Source: Allolobophora icterica
Taxonomy: Eukaryota; Annelida; Clitellata; Crassiclitellata; Lumbricidae
Assembly: GCA_963556255.1 (NCBI GenBank)
Contig: OY744609.1
Coordinates: forward strand, 3,002,418-3,066,417
Reading direction: 5' to 3'
Length of the DNA: 64,000 nucleotides
Shown piece after piece: positions 10,778 through 22,600 of the stretch; position 1 is the stretch's first letter, and every line of letters begins with the position of its first letter. The notes beneath the pieces were generated by a model. The model was not told where the DNA came from, ran no database searches, and saw only the letters and a program-made list of their open reading frames with translations. The position numbers and the translations under genes were made by a program.

Positions 10778-11104
10778 CAGGCCCTTAGCCAGCCACCCAT
10801 CCAAAGGACGGGTGAAAATTATTTTGGATATGTGAAAATGGACGGGCATAAATTGTGCATGATTCTCCTCCAGCACCATGCAGCTTCTTCTCTATAGCCA
10901 CTGCAAGTCTGCAAGCGTTCAAACGACAGTTCTGCAAGGAGTATGGGTTGATATTAGGCTCTGTAAACAGCAGAGGGGCACTGCAGTCGGACTCTACTGC
11001 AGCGGGACTTCGGGCGGTCGCGACTTCGTACGCTCACGGCCTCGGACGGTCCCAACTTTGAATGCTTTTGGACGGGCAACTCCGCATTTCTGGCTAAGGG
11101 CCTG
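10778..11104. mobile_element. hAT-type MITE with perfect 8-bp TSD
   Basis: A 327-bp non-coding element with 15-bp terminal inverted repeats CAGGCCCTTAGCCAG. It is flanked by the identical octamer GTGGAGAT at 10770-10777 and 11105-11112. It has no transposase, so it would depend on an enzyme in trans. The ORFs inside are not protein-like. Confidence 0.92.
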
Positions 11105-11339
11105 GTGGAGATATGTCAAGGCAAACGGAAGTAAAACTCAAAAGGCATGCATGGCGACATTTGAATAAGACTGATACATAGCACACAAGAACCGAGTCAT
11201 TTTTCATGAAACAAATAATGTGCCGAGGAATCGTTCCGCATATCCAAGAATTAATCCTATACTTCATCGGGAATGCTGGCATTCATGGAAGCAGAGAAAG
11301 GATTTCGTACCGCTGAAATTCTTTTTCAAGGGATCAAGG

Positions 11340-12195
11340 TGCCCATTACAAGATGTTACACGATGTTGCTATGGAAATATATCCTGTATGATATCACAAT
11401 GCGATTAAATTGCAAGAGATTGCTACTGCAATATTTCTTGTATGAAATCACAATGCATTATTACAAGAAGTTAAAAGAGGTTGCTACGGCAACATGCCCT
11501 CTATAAAAACACAATGCAATTATTACAAAACATTGCTATGGAAATATGGCTTGTATGAAATCACAATGCAATTATTTCAAGAGGTTGCTAAGGCAATATA
11601 TCCTCTATGAAATCACAATGCAATTATTACAAAACATTGCTATGGAAATATGGCTTGTATGAAATCACAATGCAATTATTTCAAGAGGTTGCTAAGGCAA
11701 TATATCCTCTATGAAATCACAATGCAATTATTACAAAACATTGCTATGGAAATATGGCTTGTATGAAATCACAATGCAATTATTTCAAGAGGTTGCTAAG
11801 GCAATATATCCTCTATGAAATCACAATGCAATTATTCCCAGAGGCTAGACAATCGTTGCTATGGCAACATATATTCTCTGTGAAATCACAATGCAATTAT
11901 TACACGAGGTTGCTACGGAAACATGATACTGTGTGAAATCACAATGCAACACAGCCTTTATGAAATCACAATGCAATTATTCTCAGAGGTTAGAAGACGT
12001 TGCTAAGGCATTATATCTTCTATGAAATCACAATGCAATATTATTCCTAGCGGTATCATGCACATCCTCTGTGAAATCACAATGCAATATTATTCTTAGC
12101 GGTAGCAAGCAACATCCTCTGTGAAGTCACAATGCAATTATTCCTAGCGGTAGCAATATCCTCTGCGAAACCACAATGCAACTGCTTATTCTTAC
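11340..12195. repeat. 52-bp satellite with 104-bp higher-order repeat and X-box-like palindromes
   Basis: Diverged units built on GAAATCACAATGCAATTATT followed by AAGAGGTTGCTAAGGCAAT. Between 11511 and 11822 three consecutive 104-bp dimers are virtually identical, a higher-order repeat; the flanking units are more diverged. Many units hold the palindrome GTTGCTATGGCAAC or a close variant (11480-11493, 11855-11868), similar to the RFX X-box. Confidence 0.9.
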
Positions 12196-12763
12196 TGGCA
12201 GCAATTGTTTTGTATTTTTAGTTCAGTAACCAAACATTGCAAGAATAAACAAAACATATAATGCTTATAATCAATTTTAACCTGGCTACACAGAAGAAGT
12301 CGTAGACCCAGCTGCCAGAACCACCTGGGTAGTAATAGGGCCTACAATTTTATGAAATGCAGTCGATCTAACATCATTGGGTATGTAATGTAACAGTGGG
12401 ACTCACGATCTGAAACGACCTTTCCCCTGTCTGGGTCAAACCAAAGACTGGCTTTTCCTCATCGGTCTGGTGTTCCCTAGACATTTCTGTTTCCCCAGGG
12501 CTTATGTGCTGAGAGGGCCTATGAATAGTTATTCTGCGACAGGCGCTTTATAAATTTCTAGATACGTTATGACACGATATACTTAATTAAAGACTCGATA
12601 GCACATCTGGAGGTCATAGGCTAACTGTGCATGTTTCTTGTATTCAGTTGATTAAACTGTTGGAGGTGTTAATTAGTGTCCCTTCAACATGGAGCCTTTG
12701 CTTAAACAATCGTAGGTTGGGTAGTTGCAGAATTAATGGTGAATTAATTAATTAATTAGTAGT

Positions 12764-12765
<2 letters not shown>
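12196..12765. other. No gene recognised; small interspersed repeat
   Basis: Mostly unique sequence. 12283-12345 (CCACCTGGGTAGTAATAGGG) resembles 54315-54375 (CCACCTGGGTAGTAGTACAG), showing a low-copy interspersed repeat of unknown class. Confidence 0.4.
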
Positions 12766-12798
<33 letters not shown>

Positions 12799-12808
12799 AA
12801 TCATCAAT

Positions 12809-12853
<45 letters not shown>

Positions 12854-12862
12854 TATCATCAT
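12766..12862. repeat. ATC microsatellite
   Basis: About 95 bp of ATC trinucleotides with a few interruptions. Confidence 0.95.
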
Positions 12863-13800
12863 TAAACCTATAATGATTATTATGCTTGTAATACAAACGA
12901 AAGTTTAAACAATGTGAAATTTGGTACCCCCCACTTTCTAGACCAAAGTCACGCCTCTGCTGAATGCTACACAAGCATGGATGCTTATAGCCAACGAAGC
13001 TGATGCAAGGAATGTGTGATACGGTCTCAGAGGCCAAAATTTTTGACTACACGTGCCATATTTTGAGCCAATGTAATCGTCTTTCTGACGTATCAATATT
13101 GCGCTAGAAAAGTTATTATGGTGTGCCACGAGTACATGTGTAAATGTGTGGAAGACGATTTCTTGCATTGGTTTTATACGAATTTCAAAAATTCATTCAT
13201 TACATATTTGCACCCAATCCAATGGGACCATCAGTCTCTGTCAAAGATGGTAGCCATCTCTTAAATCTCTACACAATTAAGTTCGATTAAATCACTCCAA
13301 CAGGCGATCAAATTAGCAAAAGATTACCTACAGACAAACGCCACAAATATACTAACAGTTAGCACAACAATATTATTCAATAAATATGCAATTTAAAAAA
13401 AAGCACTTTTAATGTACCTTTTCAAAACCTTCGCCCACCGCTACCTTCGAGAAAGGATTCTCCCGCGTTTTCGCATCACCACGTGACCAGATCTCGGGTC
13501 ATTGATTGGTTCAAATGAGAGGGAGGCGAGTAATTCCAACCAATGGTAACTGCTTCCTACTTTGCTGCGATATCATATCATCATCATCATCATCATCATC
13601 GCCTGACGCAAACCATTTCAAATCAAATCAAAATTCGTTTATTAATACATTAAGTTGACAAAGACGCAGCTTAGACAAACTATACTATGAAAGACAATTC
13701 TAGGTCCAAGATTACAGGGTTTTGTACATGAAATTGTCAGTACGCATTGCTATAAAGGATGCGTTAAATGTAGTTGCGATACTGTGGTGCGGTGATCTTA
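12863..13800. other. No gene recognised; CpG-richer patch
   Basis: No coding signal supported. Around 13430-13560 the sequence is richer in CpG and holds an E-box CACGTG and a CCAAT-type ATTGG, so a promoter is conceivable, but no exon with an ATG follows on either strand. Confidence 0.3.
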
Positions 13801-13849
13801 CAAATAAAATGATCGCCATTGTCATAGGCCCCGACACCTTTGGAGCCTT
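13801..13849. repeat. 48-bp direct repeat, left copy
   Basis: ATGATCGCCATTGTCATAGG followed by CACCTTTGGAGCCTT is repeated at 15520-15567. The two copies bracket the 18-bp-TIR element. Confidence 0.85.
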
Positions 13850-13912
13850 AAAAAGGATGCGTGAAATGTAGATGCGGTCATCTTTGTGCGCCAGGGCGAA
13901 GTTGAGTCATTT

Positions 13913-15447
13913 TCCGGTAATATGTCACATTCACTAATTGAAGAAGCAAAAAAAATTTTTTGGCAAATTACATTGATTTTTGTTTGAAGCAAATCTTGAA
14001 TATTTCTATTTCACTAATATATATTTGGTTTTGCACTAATATGTAAAATTATGAAGTTTTTAGCAGAAAGAAAATAGCCCTACGAAAAACGGAGTGGAAT
14101 GTTTGTCCACTCCGTTACTCCGTTACCAAAACATATGAGCTATTTATATATAGTAGACAGCTTCCTACTGCGTAGTTTGACATGCCAATATGTTCTTAGT
14201 ATTAATGTTTATAAAATAAATATAAAAGAAATTACAATACAAATGATTATTTAATTCCATCACATTTTAAATTTTGTTAAGAAGTTCCACTCCGTTACCG
14301 AAAGAAAAATAGGGAATCTAATCAACGTAAAGTTGACTGTATTTTTTTTTGGCCAAATAACAAAATAAAAATCACTTCAGCTAATCATTACCAGTGATCA
14401 AATGAACAAAAAAACATTAAAATATTTATGATGTTGTCTTAAAAATCTGCTCATAACATCAAAATTACATAAAAAATTACCATAAAAAGTTCCGCTCCGT
14501 TACCATTTGTCGAGAATTGAGCACAGAATGTGAAAAGTGAACTTAAAAAAAACAGTCTGCCGAAGCAAAAATTTATTTAAAATGTCATATATTGTTATAT
14601 AAGTTGTATTAGAAATGATAATTTAAGTAGACGACTTATCCTGACAGTGGAATAAATTTTAGTACCTCAAGGGTCACATTTATGGTAACTGAATGGACAG
14701 TTAACGGAGTGGACAATTTGTGTATCAGCACGGTAAATATCATATTATCTCTCATGCGTCCACATTAATCGTCGGTACACTCATTATATAGCTTATAAAT
14801 GTTATATTAAAAATATTATTTAAATTATATTTATTCATAATCATTGCCAAAATGCAGTAACGGAGTGGATGTATTATGAAAAACACATGAGGTACGTAAT
14901 AAATGAAAATTTGTAAGAAATTTGTCTTAGCATTCAGATCCTGTATTAAGACATACTTACTTACATAGATCTTCACAGAAGAGATGTGTTAAGTAGCGGG
15001 ACCAAAGAACTGGAAGGGTTGTGAGATACGAGATAATTTTTACATTTTAACGGAGCGGACATAATTTTCCGGGGACAAGTTAAAATATATTTTTAAAAAT
15101 TATACTGAAGTTGTAAGTTTCTAAGTTGTATTTAGAAATATGCAATTATGTTTATTATAAAAGAAACAGTCACATTTTTTGGTTTAATGGAAATCATTTT
15201 GAAATTGTAGACGAAAGCAATATGTACTATAGCCTAGGGACGGTAACGGAGTGGAACATTTTAAATTCAAAATAAATTGTAATAAATTATTTTATTGCTC
15301 TGAATTACTTTCAAAGGTCTTAAATTGTTGACTGATCAATAACGTTTTAATCTAATCACTTAGCATGATCAGACTAGGCATTGTTTTCTTAGAAATGACC
15401 GGGGACAGCTGAATTGTCAATTTATGCATTTACCGGAAAATGACTCA
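13913..15447. mobile_element. Non-autonomous DNA element with 18-bp TIRs and mirrored subterminal repeats
   Basis: The ends are perfect 18-bp inverted repeats, TGAGTCATTTTCCGGTAA. The very AT-rich interior has no coding frame but holds a motif TAACGGAGTGGA about nine times. Copies in the left half mostly point one way (14105, 14119, 14284, 14489; one opposite copy at 14089) and those in the right half the other way (14701, 14857, 15047, 15242). Such symmetric subterminal repeats are usual transposase-binding sites. No clear target duplication is visible and I cannot assign a superfamily. Confidence 0.75.
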
Positions 15448-15464
15448 GTTATGAGATCTAGTAC

Positions 15465-15732
15465 CACAGTATAAATAATTACATGTAATTATTTATATGA
15501 CCACCGGCGGCGACGGGTACAAATAAATGATCGCCATTGTCATAGGCGCCGACTCCTTTGGAGCCTTGGCGCGAATGCACCCAGCGAGAAAGTTCAGTGG
15601 GTGCGTCGATAAGTGGGTTAAGGTCCGAATTCTTCTGAGTGCGACGCACCCACTGAACTTTCTCGCTGAGTGCATTCGCGCTCAGAAGAATTCGGACCTT
15701 AAATCACAGTATAAATAATTATTTATACTGTG
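15465..15732. mobile_element. Palindromic MITE of the CACAGTATAAATAATT family
   Basis: It starts CACAGTATAAATAATTA and ends with the inverse, the same termini as the MITE at 18849-19158. Near the left end is a perfect 26-bp palindrome (15471-15496, centre ACATGT) and the right end is a perfect 28-bp palindrome (15705-15732). Interleaved inverted repeats and one copy of the 48-bp repeat (15520-15567) lie inside. No target duplication was found. Confidence 0.6.
15569..15702. repeat. Interleaved inverted repeats (order A-B-A'-B')
   Basis: Arm A (15569-15608) pairs with A' (15642-15681) over 40 bp with one mismatch. Arm B (15618-15639) pairs with B' (15681-15702) perfectly over 22 bp. The order A-B-A'-B' means the two hairpins exclude each other or form a pseudoknot. 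Confidence 0.9.
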
Positions 15733-16580
15733 CTTAAATTCAAATTGTTTACACCTTTAAGTAACCTCACAACTTGAGAAGTACAACTATAACACAAATA
15801 CCCAACATTGCATAATCTCACAGGCACAGCCCATACATACTGACGTGACTTTTGTGTGGCGCTGAGAAATTTCGGAGATTTACATTACATTACATTACAT
15901 TACATAAATAAATTATTTATATATTTATTTAAGTAAGTAAGTGAGTAAGTATATTCTTTAATAAACGCTAGCAAACGCACAGCGCTTTGCATGCAATTTT
16001 ACACAAAGAGGAAAGAAAAAATATCAGTAATAATGACGTTAGATCATAAAATTAATGAAATAATAGTAACAGAGCCTAACTACAGCGTCCTACCCAGGAA
16101 ACCTCGTCGGGTAAGGGAGTCAAATCTAGGGAGAACCAGATTATGAGAACGAGGGCGCAAATCATACCCGGTCTTCAGAACAGGAGGTCGAATGAAGGTC
16201 ATGGAGGAGGTGACTAGGGTTTTTGAGAATGTTATTAAAGAATGTTATTATTATTTCAAATAATAAATACTGGAACGTCCGAACGTCACTAATTTCCAAT
16301 ACTTTTTCTAATCTTGTAACTTCACAAGAAAACAAATTTCTTTCTCCGAAAATCCGCTAAAACTCACTTATCTAAAGAGAGATGGGGGGGGGAGAGGACA
16401 GTGGCGGCTCCACAGGGGGGCCAGAGGGCGCCAGTCCTCCCCCCCCCCAATGAGTGTGACCCCAGTGGTCCCCCAAATCAGAGTCTGATCTATTATCAAA
16501 TCTGTCATAAGTTAGGGATCAGATTATATAAGGGGTTAGGAGTTCTATTTATTTTTCTATCGCTGTTGTTGAAACAAAAG
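15733..16580. other. No gene recognised; microsatellite and LINE-tail-like remnants
   Basis: Holds a short ATTAC repeat (about 15880-15905), then AAGTAAGTAAGTGAGTAAGT with ATATTCTTTAATAA, the inverse of the tail seen at 46750-46780, so probably the 3' end of a minus-strand retroelement. Further on is unclassified GC-richer sequence. Confidence 0.4.
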
Positions 16581-16601
16581 ATATTAGTCACAAGGAACAT
16601 C

Positions 16602-16898
16602 TTTTGTTAGACCTCTATATGATTTTTCCCGACAAGAACTTAACGAATGTTTTCTAGATTTTAAACCTGAAAACGAATTAATTGTGTATTCATTGTCAGG
16701 GCTTATTTTATAGCCTATGTATACCTTACAGTCATATGGGTTCGACATTGACTCATATTTAGTGGGTGCAAGTGTAATGAAAACATCAAATGAGTGGTGT
16801 AAATAAGGATGTACATTAGTTGGTAAGGCAATCAACTCCGTTGGCCATTTAGTTCCACTGTTATGCACATGAATTGAATCTAAGTTTAATTGATGCAT
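16602..16898 (-). pseudogene. Possible DEG/ENaC channel exon or fragment
   Basis: The minus strand is open for 104 residues. It contains FDVFITLAPTKYESMSNPYD followed closely by CKVYIGY, which resembles the extracellular segment of degenerin/ENaC/ASIC channels (APTKYxRLPSPYGxC). A histidine-rich stretch VHPYLHH lies before it, where the family has a conserved HxxxxxP region. No splice partner was found nearby, so it may be an isolated exon or a relic. Assignment is by eye only. Confidence 0.35.
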
Positions 16899-17070
16899 CC
16901 ATTTCAGTAGCTAGGGATTTCTTAAAATTACTTCAAAGATTATATGTTTTTACTTCAAGTTCTATTACATAATTATAAGAAATGGGTGAAATGTTTAGCT
17001 TAGCCTTCTGCTAACGCTCCTTGAGAGGCGCCGCTGAGCACAGGTTGAGTGGCGCCGTAGAAAGTCCTGA

Positions 17071-17544
<474 letters not shown>

Positions 17545-17545
17545 C

Positions 17546-18817
17546 AATCAATCAATCAATCAAACATTTATATAGCGCCCCTTCAAGGAATCTATTCAGA
17601 GGCGCTCCCAGCCCAACCCCGGCGAAAGAGAAAGGTCTTTAGAGCAGAGAAGAAAGCGGTGGATGAGTTTCGAGGAAGAGACCGCAGCTCAGAAGGAAGC
17701 CCATTCCAAATTTTGGGACCAACGACGGAGAAAGCACGGTGCTGCATAGTAGCGGTGCGTGCAAAAGGAACAGAGAGATCACCACGGGTGGTAGAGCGAA
17801 GAGAGCGGTGACCAGGTGGAACAGAGGCACGAGAACAGAGCTCACGCAGATAGAAGGGAGCACAGCCAAGCTGACATTTCCAGACAATGGAGGCAACCCG
17901 GTAGACAATGCGTTGCGAGAGTGGTAACCAGTGGAGGACATCACGCATGTATTCAGAAACATGGCCAAATTTAGGTATGCTCCCAATCAAACGCGCAGCA
18001 GAACGCAATATGCGTTCCAGACAGTTCAGTCGAGTGAGGGGAAGCCCAATATAGAGGGAGCAGCAGTAGTCAAGCCGACAGGTAATGAATGCATGAACGA
18101 GAGTAGCAGCAGATTGGGGGGGAAAGAGAGCGGGAAACAACGCGAAGCTGTCGTAGCTGAAAGTAGCAAGCCCGGCTCAGCTGCAAGATATGCGGAGAGA
18201 GGGTGAGTTCTGAATCCAAGATGACGCCAAGATCTCTGACGGAGGTGGAAAAGACGATATAGGGGAACTCAGAAGTAAGACAAGCATGATCAATCTTAGC
18301 AAGCTGCCTAGGGGTGCCCAGCCAGATATATTGAGTCTTAGTGGGATTCAAGCGAAGGCGGTTGGAAGACATCCAGGCAGTCAAAGAGTCAGTGGAGTGG
18401 CACATGAGGCGGACTGCAGCGGCGGCGTCAGAGGGAAAGCAGTGGGTGTAAGCCTGTATATCGTCAGCATATAAATGGTTGGACAAAGAACAAGTGGCAA
18501 GAAGGCGACTGAGATCAGAGGTGAAGATAATATAGAGGAGGGGACCCAAAACTGATCCCTGAGGAAGGCCAAAACGGACTGGGGTCCAGAGGGACCTGGT
18601 AGAACAGTAGACAACCAATGAGGAGCGGTCAGAAAGGTAGGAGGCTAGCCACTCAAGGGGCTTTTCAGATAGACCGAATGATACAGACAAGCGATTGAGG
18701 AGGATGTCATGGTCGACCGAGTCAAAGGCAGCGCTGACATCGAAGAGTGCAAGAAGGGAGACTTGGGAGCGATCAATGGCGCCATAGAAATCAGACAGGA
18801 GGCGAAGGAGAAGGGTT
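17546..18817 (-). mobile_element. 5'-truncated L2/CR1-like LINE in ATG repeats
   Basis: Minus-strand LINE with a (TTGA)n tail and the 3' motif GGGGCGCTATATAAATG. The RT core is readable: LFDVSAAFDSVDH, GLPQGSVLGPLLYIIFTSDL, LYADDIQAYTH, SSNRLRLNPTKTQYIWLG. The frame shifts near 18070-18140, separating the RT core from the C-terminal part (FSVVGPKIWNGLPSELRSL). About 1.27 kb remains. ATG repeats on both sides indicate insertion into a microsatellite. It is closely related to the LINE in SMS intron 9. Confidence 0.9.
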
Positions 18818-18848
18818 ATGATGATGATGATTTATACTGTGACACTAC

Positions 18849-19158
18849 CACAGTAGGCCTATAAATAATTACACAGTACGTCGACTCCCGGCCGATGCTG
18901 CAGTCAGAATGTATGACCGACCGCCATTTTGAAAATGAGCTTTTACACGTCGATACACCGGAACCCTTTACATCAAATAATTTTAAACGTTACAACAACA
19001 TCGATCGAGGACTTCATTAGAATTAACAATATTATTTTTAACGTTTATTTCAGCTTAAATCTATAATTCAAGATTGCACTTTCAAAATGGCGTCACCCCC
19101 AAAACAAGTCAACAGTTAGCAACGCGAGTCGACGTACTGTGTAATTATTTATACTGTG
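18849..19158. mobile_element. MITE with 33-39-bp TIRs, CACAGTATAAATAATT family
   Basis: The left end (18849-18887) and inverted right end (19126-19158) share ATAAATAATTACACAGTACG followed by TCGACTC; the left carries an extra GGCCTA. The flank ACACTAC is repeated at 18842-18848 and 19159-19165, a 7-bp target duplication (8 bp if the terminal G is counted). There is no coding capacity. Confidence 0.8.
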
Positions 19159-19165
19159 ACACTAC

Positions 19166-19620
19166 TTTAATCTGGCTTATAATGGGCCGTGTTGAACTTG
19201 CCAAAGCGCCCTTGTAACGGCATGTGCCGTGTTACGGCGCTGTATGAATCGTCGTATTCATCATCATCATCATTCCATACATTCCAGAGCGTTTATCGTA
19301 GAACACACAGATCTGGGAAAATACATGAGATTATTATTAAATAAATTTTGCCTGTCAGTAGCCACAAGGTGGCGCCCCGACCAATAAACGTTATCTGAAA
19401 ACGTGTTGAATCCGCACACGATACGTAATTTGTGTTTTTGCATTATGATTGTTTGTCATCATGCGAATCATTGGCTATCCTCGGCAAAAGTGACCACACG
19501 CACTGTTTCTGAATCAGCAGCCGTGGCCAGTGGTCCACTAGCTACAGTCCTGTATGAATCGATTTGACCGTGCGAAGCCCGATTTCCAAAGCGAACAACA
19601 TTCGGCCCTGCTGTGCAACT
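19166..19620 (+). promoter_or_regulatory. SMS upstream region
   Basis: The sequence between the MITE and the SMS start codon must hold the promoter and 5' UTR. I see no clear TATA box at a useful distance. GC content and CpG are higher than in the surroundings. A short TCATCATCATCAT run lies at 19257-19272. Confidence 0.35.
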
Positions 19621-19681
19621 ATGGCGGCGTACACGACCCTTCTGACTTTCCAGGTGCCCGCGCTTGACTTCGGAAATGAAG
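19621..19681 (+). CDS. SMS: SMS exon 1
   Basis: Encodes MAAYTTLLTFQVPALDFGNE; ends in phase 1 at GAAG|GTAATA. Resembles the human N-terminus (MAA followed by STLDF). Confidence 0.8.
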
Positions 19682-22600
19682 GTAATACGGTAACAATACA
19701 GAACTAGGAGTAGGCTACCGCTTTTAAAACCATTAAACAAACCCAATTTTTATAGTCCTTCACGAATTATATTGGCGTATCTGGATAACTTTGTCTCAAA
19801 CTATCCATAATCTATTGTAAAATTTAGACTACTGCAATTCACTTTTCCTGAATCTAGGCACCGCCAAAATAAATGGCACAATGGTATTCGCAATTTAATT
19901 GTTGCTTTCAGAAAGTCGTCGGCGAGTGATAGAAGTGATTGACAGGCAACTGCAGCTCCAGGGATTTCGAATCGGGCACAGTTACCATGGTAACGACTTG
20001 GCACAGAAACAGATTCTGATCAGTTTTATCTCGGCTGATGGGAGGTGATTAAATTTAATTAAATATATTGTAAAACAAAGAAATTTCTCTAATTGCTGCA
20101 TCTTTTGGTTTGTTTTAAATTTTAGCCAACTTCTGTATTATTATAATAGGGGCATGTGAGCAAGTATGTCACCTCTAACTTTAATTGCATTGAATTATGA
20201 GCAGTAGATGAACAATTCTTATCAGGATATTCTATTGATTTATTTAATATTGAAAGGACTTATTAGTTGTCCAAACGAGGTAAAGATGGAATTGTTATGT
20301 GTTTTTTATCTGAAGGGATGCCATCTTGCGAGGTCACAGTAGCGGCCTCGTAACTTTAGATCTCCATGAATACGTTGACAAAGGGTCAACTGCTAAATTC
20401 AGCGACCAGGTAATTGTAATTGTAATTAATTAGTAACTTCTATTGTGCCGGTGTCTAATGCACAAGGCATCAACTGATGGCACACCAAAACCAAGCCGTA
20501 ATGAGGTCAATATCCAGAAGATCAGTTCGTAAGACAGCCTATGGTAATTCTTTTACATTGATTACATATTAAGTGTTACATATGCTGTATATATTTCTTG
20601 TGTTACACAATGCCGCTGTTACACATGTGTGTTTCATATTACACATTATGTAGTTCAGTGTGCATTCTATGTGATCCAACGTTAGGGCATTACGTTCATT
20701 ACATTTTACATTACACTATGTGCATGTTACGCTGTATATAAAAGTCCAGTTATTAAATTACATGCTTGTTATAGTCGTTACATCATGCACAACTCCAATC
20801 ATTACGTTACATTAATTTTGTGCTTGACGTGTGTAGAATGGTTGCCTTACACACATGTTATGATTTACGTTATTCCTAACATTACGTTACACTCGACACA
20901 TTTATGTAATTCAGTCGATTGTAATCAGTTCTCTATTGCTATTCCAGTCGACTGTTGTACTAATCCAGATATCATGGGGCGTGGTAGCTCAGTGGTAAGT
21001 TTTGCGCCTTGTGACCGGAGGGTTGCAGGTTCGAATCCCACTCTAGTTGCTGCGTACGGACCTTGGGCAAGTCCTTCACTCACAATTGCTCGTGGCGCTT
21101 CGGCGTGAAAACTCCGACACAGTATACCAATGCTGTAGTCGGGAGCGCCTCTGAGTAGTAGTAGACTTGAGGAGGCGCTATAGAAATATCCTAAATAAAA
21201 AAATAAAGAAATAAATATTGTGCAATTTCCGTAATAGAACATGTTTATTATAATTAGTCTCTATTTATTATTGTCTTGTCTTGTGCTGTCGGCTCTAGGA
21301 GCCCTAGCGATCGCCATGACACACAGTCTCCTTTGCCGTCTTGCTACTTCCCCAGTAGCCCTTGAGTCGCGCTCCGGCCTGGGAGTCCCACCATCAGCGC
21401 TCCGGCCTGGGAGTCCCACCATCAGCGACCATCGGCGTGGTTTGGTGTGTCTCATGACGATTTTCTTGGCATGTTAACAGGGGTGGTTTGCCATTGCCTT
21501 CCCCTGGTTTTGCCTGCCGTGCCCGTTCGTTCCCCTTCCTTTGGAAGGGTACCAACAGTTCCCCTTCCTTTGGAAGGGTACCAACAGTCCGCACCACGTG
21601 AAGGTGGGCACGGAGGACTTTGGTTCACCAGCCCAGGTCGGATCCGAGTCTACGCTCATGAGAGACGTCGGTCAGGTCGCCTCCCTGCTTTACTCTGCAA
21701 CAGAGTGACTGGTGAACCTTTGCGGACTACTATTTATTATAATTAGTCTCTATTTATTATAATTAGTCTCTATTGCCTCTTTTGTCGAAATCTCAACTCA
21801 TTGTTAACTGCTGCGTTCTGTCTTTGCTTGAATAAACGAATATACAATACAGTTTACACATTATACCTATTTCTCGTTAAAATCGCTCAGTTTTCCACTG
21901 ATTTCAGTTTTTCTTGCCTTAGATATTAGTAATCTTTAGTCTTGAAAATTTCAGGTTGTCGCTCAACTTGAGAACACAGTGAAGACCGAACTAGTCGACT
22001 GCATACGCTCAAAAAGGTTAATATCGATTTCAAAGACAATGATTATTTTACTAAACCGTATAGAAGCAACAGTATTCGTTTCAGCAACATACCTATGCTT
22101 CCTTGTTGCACATAATTTCTTAGATTCAACCATGGCTGTAGTGGTAAAATTAGAGGTGAGTACACGCTACCGGTTAGTTTTCCGAAAAAATTAGAGGTGA
22201 GTATACGCTACAGTATTTTGTGAGTATACGCTACAGTATTTTAATATAAATAAATATAAATATTTTGTGAGGTAAGTGTACGGTCTCTAGAGGTGAGTAC
22301 ACGCTGTATACCCGCGTATACCCTCGAGTACAGCCCTGGATTCAAGGAGCCACGTGTTCCAGTCTCAAGTCAATCGGGTGGGCAGTTGTCACACACAACT
22401 TGTGTCCATTCTGACTTTCCTGCCTTGGACCTTCTTCTTGGAACGGTCTCCCGCTGCACATGCTTACCAGTGCATTTGACTGTACTTCAAAAGTTTTCAA
22501 TATCTATTAAATGTACCTGTGTAGATGTGCAGTGTTTAATCTAGTCCCCTCTTCTGAGGGGGGAAACAAGGTTTGTCGGGGGGACCAACAATGGCGACCT

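Noticed and set aside
13430..13560. First coding exon of a minus-strand gene (frame ending ENPFSKVAVGEGFEK before a GT)
   Set aside because: An in-frame stop lies upstream with no ATG between, and no following exon was found.
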